Translations under genes and position numbers: made by a program | Shown here: positions 33,426-42,504 of the stretch, piece by piece | Layout: each line of letters starts with the position of its first letter | Position numbering within the stretch: position 1 is the first letter of the stretch | The notes under the pieces: model-generated | Databases searched by the model: none | Told to the model about the DNA's origin: nothing | The model's input: only the letters and a program-made list of their open reading frames with translations | Origin: Skermanella rosea | GTDB lineage: Bacteria > Pseudomonadota > Alphaproteobacteria > Azospirillales > Azospirillaceae | Reading direction: 5' to 3' | Assembly (NCBI RefSeq): GCF_016806835.2 | Contig: NZ_CP086111.1 | Span: 1,809,001 to 1,873,000, forward strand | Length of the DNA stretch: 64,000 nt

Positions 33426-34487
33426 TCAGTGCGTCAGGTCGTGCATGTAGCCGAGCTTCGCGATGACCGCCGGGGATAGGATGAACGGGTAGAGGTCGGG
33501 CTGGCCCATGCTGCGGTTGAGGGCGTTGACCGCGTAGGTCAGGGGCAGCCAGTTGTCGATCAGGTCGTCGATGTCCTTCGCCTTGTGCGGGTCGAAGTCC
33601 ACCTCGGCCTGAAGCTCGTGGCCCAGCCGGATCCGCGGGCGGATCTTCATGCCGAAGGAGCGCGCCGTCTCCAGCGTGTCGACGATGTGCAGGTAGTGCG
33701 CCCAGGTCTCGGCGAAGTCCTCCCAAGGATGGGCGGTCGCGTAGGTGCTGACGAAGTTGTCCTGCCAGTCGGCCGGGGGGCCGTTGTTGTAGTGGGTCTG
33801 GAGCGCCTGCCCGTAGTCCGCCCGCTCGTCGCCGAACATCTCGCGGAACTTGGCGAGGCTTTCATCGCCGGCGTCGCGGACCAGCTTGTCCCAGAAGTAA
33901 TGGCCGACCTCGTGGCGGAAATGGCCGAGCAGGGTCCGGTAGGGCTCCTGCATCTGGGTGCGGCGCTTCTCGCGCTCGGCGTCGTCGGCTTCGGCAACGT
34001 TGATGGTGATCAGGCCGTTGTCGTGGCCGGTCAGAACCGTCGTCACGTTGCCGTCGGCGTCAACCTGGTCGGACAGGAAGTCGAAGGCCAGACCGCCCTC
34101 CGGGTCGTCGGTCCGGTTCTTCAGCGGCAACTTCAGCTTCAGCATCGTGTAGAACAGGTGATGCTTGGCCATCTCCAGCTTCCGCCAGCGCGCCATGTTC
34201 TCCGCGTCGGAAATGTCCGGGATGGTGCGGTTATGACGGCAGGCGGCGCAGTGCGGCTCGGCGGAATCGGCGGGGAGGAGCCAGTTGCAGGCATCCACCT
34301 CGGCGTTCAGGCAGAACTTGTACAAGGTGCCAGGGGCGCCCAGCGCGCGCCAAGCTTCGCCTTCCGGCTCCAGCGCCGTCACCTTGTTGACTTCCGGAAC
34401 ATAGCCCAGCCGATGGCCGCAGCTCTCGCACACCGTATTCTCGAAATAGAGCGGCTGGCCGCAGCTCTCGCATTCAAACAGCTTCAT
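33426..34487 (-). CDS. Zinc-ribbon protein with putative zinc metallopeptidase domain
   Basis: A 353-residue protein of the 'putative zinc-binding metallopeptidase' family. The N-terminal ribbon has paired CxxC motifs, FECESCGQPLYF and CESCGHRLGYVPE, and a further CAACRHNRT cluster lies near residue 90. The peptidase-like domain carries HFRHEVGHYFWDKLV with HExxH, and a later HPWEDFAETWAHYLHIVDTL supplies the extra Glu/His ligand region. The function is unproven in the family. The start at 34487 puts the first ribbon at the very N-terminus. It is downstream of the hmu genes on the same strand but 133 bases away. Confidence 0.88.
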   Translation of the reverse strand: MKLFECESCGQPLYFENTVCESCGHRLGYVPEVNKVTALEPEGEAWRALGAPGTLYKFCLNAEVDACNWLLPADSAEPHCAACRHNRTIPDISDAENMARWRKLEMAKHHLFYTMLKLKLPLKNRTDDPEGGLAFDFLSDQVDADGNVTTVLTGHDNGLITINVAEADDAEREKRRTQMQEPYRTLLGHFRHEVGHYFWDKLVRDAGDESLAKFREMFGDERADYGQALQTHYNNGPPADWQDNFVSTYATAHPWEDFAETWAHYLHIVDTLETARSFGMKIRPRIRLGHELQAEVDFDPHKAKDIDDLIDNWLPLTYAVNALNRSMGQPDLYPFILSPAVIAKLGYMHDLTH

Positions 34488-34620
34488 GTCACTTTCGCCT
34501 TGCCGGAAGATGCCCGCCTTCAGTCGCCCAGCAACGCTCTGGAGCGCGCAGTGTTCCAAGAAATGGCAGCCATGCTTCGAAGAGATGGCCGGTCGGTCGA
34601 CAATACTGCGCAATAAAGAT

Positions 34621-35403
34621 TTAGACGGCGGGAACGATCAGCGGCCGATCCAGGTCGGCCCGCCGAGACACCAGCACGGGATGGTCGAAGGCGGCGGTCA
34701 GGCATTCCGGCGTCATGACGGTCCAGGGGGTGCCGGCCGTCAGGACGCGGCCGTCGCGCATCAGGACGACGGTGTCGGCATGGACGGCGGCGAGGTTGGG
34801 GTCGTGCAGCACCGCCATGACCGCCCAGCCCCGGCGGGCCAAGCCATGGGCCAGCCCGAGAAGCTGGGCCTGGTGGCGGATGTCCAGGCTGGAAGTCGGC
34901 TCGTCCAGGATCAGGTAGCGGGGGGAAGGGTCGGCGCCGTCGTCCAGCTGGGCCAGCACGCGGGCGAACTGGACCCGCTGTTGCTCGCCGCCGGACAGGG
35001 ACGGGTAGGAGCGCTTGGCGAGGTGCAGCGCGTCGGCCGCGAGCAAGGCCCTCTCGACCGCCTTCAGGCTTTCGGTCCGGGTCGAGCGGGTCCGGTGCGG
35101 CGCCCGGCCCAGCATCGTCACCTCGCCCACGCCGAGCGGGAAGGACAGGGTGACCGACTGGGACAGCACGGCCCGGCGGCGCGCCAGCACTTCCGGCTCC
35201 CACTCCGCCAGCGGGCGGCCGTCGAGCGTGACGGTGCCGGCGTCGGGCGCGGTCTCGCCCGACAGCAGGCGGACCAGGGACGACTTGCCGGCGCCGTTCG
35301 GCCCGAGCACCGCCGTCAGCGTGCCCGGTTGCAGGTCCAGCGAGACCCGGTCCACCAGCGTCTGGCCGCGGCGCCTGAGCGTCGCGTCGGTCGCCCGGAT
35401 CAT
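34621..35403 (-). CDS. hmuV: Haemin ABC transporter ATP-binding protein
   Basis: A 260-residue ATPase powering haem import across the inner membrane. Walker A is VLGPNGAGKSSLVRLL, the signature YPSLSGGEQQRVQFARVLAQ, and Walker B YLILDEPTSSLDIRHQ, followed by the H-loop VLHDPNLAA. All of these are as expected for HmuV. Its ATG lies in the stop of hmuU (ATGA, 35400-35403). It is the last gene of the haem operon. Confidence 0.94.
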   Translation of the reverse strand: MIRATDATLRRRGQTLVDRVSLDLQPGTLTAVLGPNGAGKSSLVRLLSGETAPDAGTVTLDGRPLAEWEPEVLARRRAVLSQSVTLSFPLGVGEVTMLGRAPHRTRSTRTESLKAVERALLAADALHLAKRSYPSLSGGEQQRVQFARVLAQLDDGADPSPRYLILDEPTSSLDIRHQAQLLGLAHGLARRGWAVMAVLHDPNLAAVHADTVVLMRDGRVLTAGTPWTVMTPECLTAAFDHPVLVSRRADLDRPLIVPAV

Positions 35404-36449
35404 GACAGGGTCTCCCGCCGCCGGCGGATCAGCAGCCAGAGGAAAAAGGGGCCGCCGAGCAATGCCGTGACCAGGCCGATCGGCAACTCGGCCGGCGCCA
35501 CGACGGTGCGCGCGACGATGTCGGCGAGCAGGACCAGGGTGCCGCCGAGCAGGGCCGAGGCCGGCAGCAGCAGCCGGTGCCCGGCCCCGGCGACCAAGCG
35601 GACCAGATGCGGCACGACCAGCCCGACGAAGCCGATCACCCCCGCGACCGCCACGCTGGCGCCGACCGCGGCGGCGCAGACGATCACGATCCCGGTCTTG
35701 GCCGGCTCGACCCGGAAGCCCATCAGCGCCGCCTCGCGCTCGCCCAGCAGCAGCGCGTCCAGCACGCCGGCCCAGCGCCCGGCGGCCAGGACGGCGCCCA
35801 GGGCGAACGGCGCCAGGGCGAGCACCACCGGCCAGGCGGCCCCGCCCAGGGAGCCCATGGTCCAGAAGGTGATGTCGCGCATCTGCCGGTCGTCGCTGCC
35901 GAAGACCAGGTAGCCGGTCCCCGCCGAGGCGATGGCGTTGACCGCGATGCCGGCCAGCAGCAGGGTCGCCACGTCCGTCCTGCCGTCGCCGCGCGCGACC
36001 CGCTGGACCGCCAGGATGGTGAGGAGGCTGCCGGCGAAGGCCGCGGCCGGCAGGGCGAAGGGGCCGGCCAGCCCGGCGACCGCGGCGGGAACGCCCAGCA
36101 CGATCACCGCGACCGCCGCCAGGGCGGCGCCGCCGGAGATTCCGATCAGGGCCGGATCGGCGAGAGGGTTGCGGAACAGCCCCTGCATCATGGCGCCGCT
36201 GACCGCCAGCGCCGCCCCGACGCCGAACCCCAGCAGCATGCGCGGCAGCCGGAGCTGGAGCACGATCGCGGCGTCGCGGGGAGCGATGTCGCCCCCGGCG
36301 AGCGCCGCGATTACGGTCCCGGGCGGGATGGCGGAGGCGCCGATGGCCAGGCTCGCCACCACGGCGGCGCAGGCCAGCGCCGCCAGTAGCGCGAGAAAGC
36401 CCCAATGGCCGAGCGCGGCGGCGCCGTCGCGCGCCGTCAGGCAGGTCAC
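35400..36449 (-). CDS. hmuU: Haemin ABC transporter permease
   Basis: A 349-residue FecCD-type permease with about ten membrane helices. Family features include LQLRLPRMLLGFGVGAALAV, SGAMMQGLFRNPLADPALIG and VIGFVGLVVPHLVRLVAGAG. It pairs with HmuV and receives haem from HmuT. Overlaps of ATGA with both neighbours (hmuT at 36446-36449, hmuV at 35400-35403) show one translational unit. Confidence 0.94.
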   Translation of the reverse strand: MTCLTARDGAAALGHWGFLALLAALACAAVVASLAIGASAIPPGTVIAALAGGDIAPRDAAIVLQLRLPRMLLGFGVGAALAVSGAMMQGLFRNPLADPALIGISGGAALAAVAVIVLGVPAAVAGLAGPFALPAAAFAGSLLTILAVQRVARGDGRTDVATLLLAGIAVNAIASAGTGYLVFGSDDRQMRDITFWTMGSLGGAAWPVVLALAPFALGAVLAAGRWAGVLDALLLGEREAALMGFRVEPAKTGIVIVCAAAVGASVAVAGVIGFVGLVVPHLVRLVAGAGHRLLLPASALLGGTLVLLADIVARTVVAPAELPIGLVTALLGGPFFLWLLIRRRRETLS

Positions 36450-37324
36450 GAGCGGCCCCTGGGCGGCTTCGGGAAGGCGTCGGTCCGGTCCGGGTGCAGC
36501 GCGCGGGCGAGGTCGGCCAGGGCGTGGGGCAGGCGGGGGCCGAAACCCAGCAGGTAGAGGGTGTCCATTGCGACCAGCCGGCCGTGCCGCGCCGCCGGGG
36601 TCCCGGCGAACTGGGGCATCGCCAGGATCGCGTCGCGCCCGCCGGCGGCCTCCACCGCGTCGGACGGCAGCAGCAGCACGTCGGGAGCCGCCGCCAGGAT
36701 CGCTTCGCCCGACGCCGGCTTGTAGCCCTCGTATCCCTCCATGGCGTTGATTCCTCCCGCCAGCCGGATCATGGCGTCGGCGGCGGTGTTCTGCCCGGCC
36801 GCGGTCGGGGCGCCCCGGCCCAGCCCCATCAGGAACAGCACGCGCGGGCGGTCCGGGATGGTATCGACGACAGCGCTGACCGCCTCCACTCCCTCGGTGA
36901 TGTCACGGGCCACGGCTTCAGCCTCCTCCTGCCGGTCCAGGAACGATCCGACCGCGCGGACCTTCTCCGCGACGCCCTCCACGGTCGGCCGGTCGGGGAC
37001 CATCCGGGTGGGAATGCCCAGGCTTCGGATCTGGGCGATCACCGGGGGCGGGCCGGCATTGTCGCTCAGCAGCACCAAGTCGGGGTGGAGCGCCGCGACA
37101 CCCTCGGCGGACAGCGCCCGCATGTAGCCGATCTGCGGCAGCTCCCGCATGGCGGGCGGATGGAGGCTGGTGCTGTCGACCGCGACCAGGGTGTCGCCCA
37201 GGCCCAGTTCGTTGACGATCTCGGTTACGGCGCCGCCGACCGAGACGATCCGCGCGGGCGGGTCGGCCGCGGCGGCGATCGACGCCAGCACCAGGGAGAA
37301 CAGGACCGGCGGCCATGTCCTCAT
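36446..37324 (-). CDS. hmuT: Periplasmic haemin-binding protein
   Basis: A 292-residue binding protein with a cleavable signal peptide (MRTWPPVLFSLVLASIAAAA). The mature part begins PPARIVSVGGAVTEIVNELG and includes VAVDSTSLHPPAMRELPQIG, with a typical HmuT Tyr region GYMRALSAEGVAALHPDLVL. It hands haem to HmuU/V. The start at 37324 overlaps the hmuS stop; the longer frame upstream is shadow. Confidence 0.92.
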   Translation of the reverse strand: MRTWPPVLFSLVLASIAAAADPPARIVSVGGAVTEIVNELGLGDTLVAVDSTSLHPPAMRELPQIGYMRALSAEGVAALHPDLVLLSDNAGPPPVIAQIRSLGIPTRMVPDRPTVEGVAEKVRAVGSFLDRQEEAEAVARDITEGVEAVSAVVDTIPDRPRVLFLMGLGRGAPTAAGQNTAADAMIRLAGGINAMEGYEGYKPASGEAILAAAPDVLLLPSDAVEAAGGRDAILAMPQFAGTPAARHGRLVAMDTLYLLGFGPRLPHALADLARALHPDRTDAFPKPPRGRS

Positions 37325-38421
37325 GGCGCCGCCTCCGGCCCGGCGAGGCCGGCGGCCAGCACGCGCCAGCCGTCCAGCTCGGGTTCGGAGGGCTTGCGGC
37401 GGCCGAACACGAAGGCGATGGTCTCCCCCGCGGCGTCGAACAGCTCCAGCGAGGTGACGATGCCGTCGGCCGTGGGCTTGCGCACCACCCAGGCGGTTGC
37501 GATGCGGTCTTCCCGGAGATGCAGGTTGAAGCCGGGGTCCAGCACGTTCAGCCACGGCCCCATCGCCTTGATCCGGCGGACCGGCCCGGTATGGATTCCG
37601 ATGCAGCCCCGGTTGCCGACGAACACCATGATCGGCAGCCCGCTGCCGGCCGCGGAGTGCAGCACGGTCGAGAGCGCCGACGCCGCGACCGGGCGCGCCC
37701 GGTCCGGTCCCGCCAGCCGCAGCGCCTGGACGCGGCCCAGCCCGAAGCGGCGCAGCAGGCCGAAGAATTCATGGGTGTCCTCCAGCGCGTCCCAGCCGGC
37801 ATGGAAGCCTGCCAGGCCGACCCGCTCGTCCTCGGTCGGCGCGGCGGGTTCCCCCGGCGGCTCGGCGTCGAAGGCGGTGCTCTGGTCGTCGGTCTTCCGG
37901 GCGGCCACCAGCCGGTCGAACGCCGCGCGGTCGCTGTTCTCGGTCAGGTAGATCTTGTGGACCGCGTTTCCGGCGCCGTCGAAGACCTGGAGGCTGAGGC
38001 GGGCGGTGCCGTGGCTGTCCTCCCGGACCATGAACAGGTGGCGCCAGTGGTTGAAGAACAGGCGCAGGTCGATGTCCGGGTCCAGCACCAGCCCCATGGC
38101 CGGCCCGCACTCGATGTCGCGGTAGGTGCCCGTCTTCTCGATCACCGCATGCTCGTTGCGGGTCAGCGCCATGACCGGGCCGAGCGTGCCGACCCCTTCC
38201 AGGAAGGTGCCCCAGTCGCCGGGGCGCAGGCGCAGGCTGATCCGGCCGCAGCCGCTGGCGATCAGCGCCGCTTCCGGAACCTCCAGTTCGAGCGCCGCGT
38301 CGCGGGCGCGGATGCCGGGGCGGTCCTTGCGCAGCACCTGCCAGCAGTCCCACAGCAGGTCGTTGGCGGGCAGCGGCATGCCGGGCAGGGTCTTCAGGTC
38401 GGATAGGATGTCGGGACTCAT
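37321..38421 (-). CDS. hmuS: Haemin-degrading / haem-trafficking factor
   Basis: A 366-residue cytoplasmic protein of the HmuS/HemS family, built from two repeats of the same fold. It accepts haem after import and breaks or stores it. Family phrases are TLGPVMALTRNEHAVIEKTG, LFFNHWRHLFMVRED, LSLQVFDGAGNAVHKIYLTE and MVFVGNRGCIGIHTGPVRRI with LNVLDPGFNLHLRED. The gene begins three bases after the receptor remnant's stop and overlaps hmuT, so it remains intact inside the operon. Confidence 0.93.
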   Translation of the reverse strand: MSPDILSDLKTLPGMPLPANDLLWDCWQVLRKDRPGIRARDAALELEVPEAALIASGCGRISLRLRPGDWGTFLEGVGTLGPVMALTRNEHAVIEKTGTYRDIECGPAMGLVLDPDIDLRLFFNHWRHLFMVREDSHGTARLSLQVFDGAGNAVHKIYLTENSDRAAFDRLVAARKTDDQSTAFDAEPPGEPAAPTEDERVGLAGFHAGWDALEDTHEFFGLLRRFGLGRVQALRLAGPDRARPVAASALSTVLHSAAGSGLPIMVFVGNRGCIGIHTGPVRRIKAMGPWLNVLDPGFNLHLREDRIATAWVVRKPTADGIVTSLELFDAAGETIAFVFGRRKPSEPELDGWRVLAAGLAGPEAAP

Positions 38422-38424
38422 GGC

Positions 38425-39258
38425 TCACCACTTCACGATGGCATTGACCGCGACGGTGCGGCCGGGTTGGGCATAGCGTTCGATGCTCGTGGAAGTCCGG
38501 CTCTGGCCGGTGACATCCTGGGGGTTCCAATAGCGCTCGCCGGTCAGCTTGAGCGTGTCGTGGTCGCCCGCGTTCCAGACCCACTTGCCGGCGCGGCCAG
38601 CCAGGGTCGCCGCGGTGGAGAGGCTCCTGTCGGCGCCGTCGTAGGCGGTCTTGGCGCTGGCGAAGACGTCGCGGCCGAATTCCGCCAGGTAATCCGCCGG
38701 ATCCTTGGTGATGTAGGCGACCACGCCGCCGATCGCATCGCTGCCGTCGAGCGACGAGGCCGGGCCGCGCACGATCTCCACCCGACTGACCGTGTGCAGG
38801 TCCACATAGTCGCGGTTGAAGGTCGGGCTGGTCGCGGGGAAGTCCGGCAGCCGCGCGCCGTCCACCTGGACCAGCACCCGGTTCCCGCCGATGCCGCGGA
38901 TGGTGCAGTTGGTCAGGCCCGAACGCGACGGGTCTTTGCCGATCGACACGCCCGGGCCGTAGCGCAGCAGGTCGCGCGGGCTGGAGACCAGCCGCCGGTC
39001 GATCTCCGCGTCGGTGATGACGGAGACGGTGCCGGGCACCTCGTCCACCGGCCGCTCCCCGCAGGTCGCCGTCACGGTGACCGGGTCGAGGCGAAGCACG
39101 GAGGCGGGCGGGTCCGCCGCCGGGTCCGGCGCGGCTTCCTGGGCAAGGGCGCCCACGGCGCCGAGAGCGACGATGCTGGTGGACATCAGGACCGTGCGGC
39201 TGAGACGGGCACCATGACCCGTCGATCCGATGCTAATGAAATTAGGAATCAGTCGCAA
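38425..39258 (-). pseudogene. TonB-dependent haem/haemoglobin receptor with in-frame loss of most of the beta-barrel
   Basis: A 277-residue frame where a full receptor would have roughly 700 or more. The TTG start at 39258 (GGAG nine bases upstream) gives a good signal peptide ending GAVGALA, then a TonB-box-like region and a complete plug (DEVPGTVSVITDAEI, GVSIGKDPSRSGLTNCTIRG, RVEIVRGPASSLDGSDAIGG). After GRAG (residue ~224) the reading jumps to KWVWNAGDHDTLKLTGER, which looks like an early barrel strand. It then jumps again to YWNPQDVTG and the true C-terminus IERYAQPGRTVAVNAIVKW. The barrel is thus missing in frame, probably by two deletions. It cannot form a normal outer-membrane pore; an assembly error is the alternative. 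Confidence 0.8.
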
Positions 39259-39306
39259 TTCGAAAGTCTCCGGGTTGGAGTCGGCGATGCTGCGTGCCTT
39301 CCATTT

Positions 39307-39329
39307 GATAATGATAATCGCTCGCATTA
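39307..39329 (-). promoter_or_regulatory. Fur-like iron box upstream of the haem operon
   Basis: GATAATGATAATC at 39307-39319 carries two perfect GATAAT hexamers of the Fur consensus; the third is degenerate (GCTCGCATTA). It lies about 50 bases upstream of the receptor's TTG start. The ATG of the longest possible receptor frame falls inside this box, which is why I rejected that start. Iron-replete repression by Fur or a related iron regulator is the expected outcome. Confidence 0.7.
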
Positions 39330-39396
39330 GTCAGCGTCAATTCGGGCGGAAAGGTGACGGCGCTTTCCGGGATCCCAGCCACTCCGGGGCGGCGCC

Positions 39397-39410
39397 GTGC
39401 GGAAATCCGG
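39397..39410 (+). promoter_or_regulatory. Candidate DctD upstream activator site
   Basis: GTGCGGAAATCCGG contains the dyad CGGA-AA-TCCG and lies about 90 bases upstream of the sigma-54 promoter of dctA, the right distance for an enhancer. It resembles the GTGCGGAAATCCGC-like word I recall from rhizobial dctA enhancers, but that comparison is from memory. Confidence 0.4.
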
Positions 39411-39496
39411 AAAACCGGCCCCGCAGCCGCCGGCCTGCCGCAGCGTGATTCCATCAACATCAGAGACTTAGCCGCACCACCCGGAATCCCCTGCTT

Positions 39497-39513
39497 CTGG
39501 CACGGAACCTGCT
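39497..39513 (+). promoter_or_regulatory. Sigma-54 (-24/-12) promoter of dctA
   Basis: CTGGCACGGAACCTGCT matches the YTGGCACGRNNNTTGCW consensus at every defined position but one. GG (39499-39500) and GC (39511-39512) are separated by the required ten bases. It lies about 100 bases before the dctA ATG on the same strand. Sigma-54 control with a DctD activator is the established mode for dctA in rhizobia. Confidence 0.8.
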
Positions 39514-39611
39514 GAACAGCCCTCCAGTTGCACTGCCGCTCGACACGAAGAATGCCCGGCTTCCCAGGTGGGAAGGGACGGCAAAAGCGGTTCAGTCAAG
39601 GGAGAAGCACC

Positions 39612-41015
39612 ATGCAGGCCACCGGAAGCGCGGCTGTGACCGCGCCTGTCCCCCACAAGAAAATTTATCACCACCTCTATTTCCAGGTGCTGTGCGCCAT
39701 CGTGATCGGCGTGCTGGTCGGGTATTTCTATCCCGAGTTCGGCGCCAGCCTGAAGTGGCTGGGCGACCTGTTCATCAAGCTGATCAAGATGCTGATCGCC
39801 CCGATCATCTTCTGCACCGTCGTCCACGGTATCGCCAGCATGGAGGACATGAAGAAGGTCGGCCGGGTCGGCGTGAAGGCGCTGATCTATTTCGAGGTCA
39901 TGACCACCCTGGCGCTGATCATCGGCCTGGTCGTCGTCAACCTGTGGCAGCCCGGCGCCGGCATGAACGTCGACGTCAACTCGCTCGACACGAAGGCGAT
40001 CGCGGCCTACACCTCGAAGGCGGCCGAGCAGGGCACCATCGAGTACATCATGCACATCGTGCCGAGCACGGTGGTCGGCGCCTTCGCCGAGGGCGAAATC
40101 CTCCAGGTGCTGTTCTTCGCGCTGCTGTTCGGCTTCGCGCTGTTCGCGCTGGGCGAGAAGGGCAAGCCGCTGCTGGGCATCATCGACCAGTCGGCCCACG
40201 TCTTCTTCAAGATCGTCGGCATCGTGATGAAGGTGGCCCCGATCGGCGCCTTCGGCGCCATGGCCTTCACCATCGGCAAGTACGGCGTCGGCTCGCTGCT
40301 GTCGCTGGGACAGCTGATGCTGGCCTTCTACGCCACCTGCCTGCTGTTCATCTTCCTGGTGCTGGGCACGGTGGCGCGGCTGGCCGGCTTCAGCATCGTC
40401 AAGTTCATCAAGTACATCAAGGAAGAGCTGCTGATCGTCCTCGGCACCTCCTCGTCGGAATCGGTCCTGCCGCGCATGATCGCCAAGATGGAGCTGCTGG
40501 GCTGCGAGAAGTCGGTGGTCGGCCTGGTGATCCCGACCGGCTATTCGTTCAACCTGGACGGCACCTGCATCTATCTGACCATGGCGGCGATCTTCCTGGC
40601 CCAGGCGACCGGCACCGACCTGTCGCTCAGCCAGGAGATCGGCATCATCGCCGTGCTGCTGCTGACCTCCAAGGGAGCGGCCGGCGTGACGGGAAGCGGT
40701 TTCATCGTGCTGGCGGCGACGCTGGCCTCGGTCGGGACCATTCCGGTCGCGAGCATCGCGCTGATCCTGGGCGTGGACCGCTTCATGTCCGAAGCCCGGG
40801 CCCTGACCAACCTGATCGGCAACGGCGTCGCCACCGTGGTGGTCGCCCGCTGGGAAGGGGCCCTGGACACGGAGCGGATGCACCGCCACCTGAACAACGA
40901 GACCGACGAGGAAGCCGACAACCCCGAATCCGTCCTGGTGACGGAGGAAGAGACGGCGGGCATCGGCACCGGACACATCGGAACCGGGCAGGGCGTCGGC
41001 GCCCGGGCCTATTGA
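39612..41015 (+). CDS. dctA: C4-dicarboxylate/proton symporter DctA
   Basis: A 467-residue inner-membrane importer of succinate, malate and fumarate. Signature segments are [58 protein letters not shown] and [19 protein letters not shown], which form the substrate site of the DAACS family. The ATG at 39612 follows GGGAGAAGCACC. The C-terminal 40 residues are an acidic tail with little conservation. A sigma-54 promoter precedes it and the dctD-type gene follows. Confidence 0.95.
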   Translation: MQATGSAAVTAPVPHKKIYHHLYFQVLCAIVIGVLVGYFYPEFGASLKWLGDLFIKLIKMLIAPIIFCTVVHGIASMEDMKKVGRVGVKALIYFEVMTTLALIIGLVVVNLWQPGAGMNVDVNSLDTKAIAAYTSKAAEQGTIEYIMHIVPSTVVGAFAEGEILQVLFFALLFGFALFALGEKGKPLLGIIDQSAHVFFKIVGIVMKVAPIGAFGAMAFTIGKYGVGSLLSLGQLMLAFYATCLLFIFLVLGTVARLAGFSIVKFIKYIKEELLIVLGTSSSESVLPRMIAKMELLGCEKSVVGLVIPTGYSFNLDGTCIYLTMAAIFLAQATGTDLSLSQEIGIIAVLLLTSKGAAGVTGSGFIVLAATLASVGTIPVASIALILGVDRFMSEARALTNLIGNGVATVVVARWEGALDTERMHRHLNNETDEEADNPESVLVTEEETAGIGTGHIGTGQGVGARAY

Positions 41016-41087
41016 TCTTCGCCTTGCCGAGGCGGTCCTGCTGAAGCAGAGTCCGGCGGCGCCAGACCGGCGCCAAAGGAGCGAGCC

Positions 41088-42434
41088 ATGCAGGACACCC
41101 TGACCGTGCTGCTGGTCGAGGACGACAACGCGGTCCGCGCGGCCAGCATCCAGACGTTCCAGCTCGCCGGCATCGAGGCCAAGGGCTTCGGTGCCGCCGA
41201 GCCGGTCCGCGACATGATCCACCCCGACTTTCCCGGCGTCATCGTCACCGACGTCCGGCTTCCCGGCATGAACGGGCTGGCGCTGCTGGACCACGCCATG
41301 CGGGTCGATCCCAAGCTGCCGGTGGTGCTGATCACCGGCCACGGCGACATCGCCATGGCGGTGGACGCCATGCGGGTCGGGGCCTACGACTTCATCGAGA
41401 AACCTTTCCCGACCGACCGCCTGGTCAACTCGGTCCAGCGCGCGCTGGAGCACCGCGCCCTTACGCTGGAAGTCGAGACGCTGCGCCGGAAGCTGTCCGA
41501 CCGCGAGGGGATCGAGTCCATCCTGCTCGGCCAGTCCCCGGCCATCCAGGAGGTCCGGCGGGTCATCCTCCAGGTCGCCGACACGGCGGCCGACGTGCTG
41601 ATCCTGGGCGAGACCGGCACCGGCAAGGAACTGGTCGCCCGCTGCCTGCACCAGTTCTCCCGCCGCCGCGACGCGAACTTCGTCGCGATCAATTGCGGCG
41701 CCATGCCGGAGACCATGTTCGAGAGCGAGATCTTCGGTCATGAGTCCGGCGCCTTCACCGGCGCCAGCCGCCAGCGCATCGGCCGGCTGGAGCATGCCGA
41801 CGGCGGCACGCTGCTGCTGGACGAGATCGAGTCCATGCCGCTGGCGCTCCAGGTCAAGCTGCTGCGGGCCTTGCAGGAACGTGTGGTCGAACGGCTGGGA
41901 TCAAACCGGGAGATCCCGATCGACATCCGCATCGTCGCCGCGACGAAGGAGGATCTGGCGGAGCTGAGCCGGCAGCAGCGGTTCCGCAGCGACCTCTATT
42001 ACCGGCTGAACGTGATCTCGGTGACCCTGCCGCCCCTGCGCGAGCGCAGGGAGGACGTGCCGCTGCTGTTCGAGCATTTCGTGCTCCAGGCGGCGGCCCG
42101 GTACCGGCGCGAGGCTCCGGTGCTGTCGAGCGCCCAGCGCCGGCAGCTGATGGCCCATGCCTGGCCCGGCAACGTGCGGGAGCTGCGGAACGTCGCCGAC
42201 CGCTTCGTGCTGGGCATCCACGGCACTCCGCTCGACCTGGTGGGCGACGCCGCCCCGGGCGAGCCGCCGTCCTTCGCGGAGCAGGTGGACGCCTTCGAGC
42301 GGGCGGTGATCTCGGAAGCCATGGCCCGCCACCAGGGCAACATCGGCGCCGTCAGCGACAGCCTGAAGCTGCCGCGCAAGACCCTTTACGACCGCCTGAA
42401 GCGCCTGAACCTGCCGATCGAGACCTTCCGGTGA
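41088..42434 (+). CDS. dctD: DctD-type sigma-54-dependent response regulator
   Basis: A 448-residue NtrC-family activator. The receiver domain (1-~125) has VLLVEDDNAVRAA and the phospho-acceptor Asp in VIVTDVRLPGMNGL. The AAA+ domain has Walker A GETGTGKEL, the HESGAFTGA motif that contacts sigma-54 and GGTLLLDEIESMPL. A Fis-type HTH ends the protein (GNIGAVSDSLKLPRKTLYDR). AAAGGAGCG precedes the ATG. It lies 72 bases after dctA and should activate the promoter at 39497. The sensor kinase DctB, normally next to it, is absent from the window. Confidence 0.9.
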   Translation: MQDTLTVLLVEDDNAVRAASIQTFQLAGIEAKGFGAAEPVRDMIHPDFPGVIVTDVRLPGMNGLALLDHAMRVDPKLPVVLITGHGDIAMAVDAMRVGAYDFIEKPFPTDRLVNSVQRALEHRALTLEVETLRRKLSDREGIESILLGQSPAIQEVRRVILQVADTAADVLILGETGTGKELVARCLHQFSRRRDANFVAINCGAMPETMFESEIFGHESGAFTGASRQRIGRLEHADGGTLLLDEIESMPLALQVKLLRALQERVVERLGSNREIPIDIRIVAATKEDLAELSRQQRFRSDLYYRLNVISVTLPPLRERREDVPLLFEHFVLQAAARYRREAPVLSSAQRRQLMAHAWPGNVRELRNVADRFVLGIHGTPLDLVGDAAPGEPPSFAEQVDAFERAVISEAMARHQGNIGAVSDSLKLPRKTLYDRLKRLNLPIETFR

Positions 42435-42470
42435 GATCAGGTCGAGGAATCAGAGCAGACTCTGCGCACG

Positions 42471-42499
42471 TTGACACCCGAGAGGTGACGGGTTACATA
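42471..42499 (+). promoter_or_regulatory. Strong sigma-70 promoter giving a leaderless higB transcript
   Basis: A perfect TTGACA (42471-42476) is followed after 17 bases by TACATA (42494-42499). Only five bases separate the -10 box from the higB ATG at 42505. A normal start site six or so bases after the -10 box would be the A of that ATG. No ribosome-binding site lies within 15 bases of the ATG. Confidence 0.6.
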
Positions 42500-42504
42500 C
42501 TTTC

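Noticed and set aside
39258-39327. The longest haem receptor frame, starting with ATG at 39327.
   Set aside because: That ATG lies inside the Fur-like box and gives a poor N-terminus. The TTG at 39258 has a GGAG nine bases upstream and a good signal peptide.
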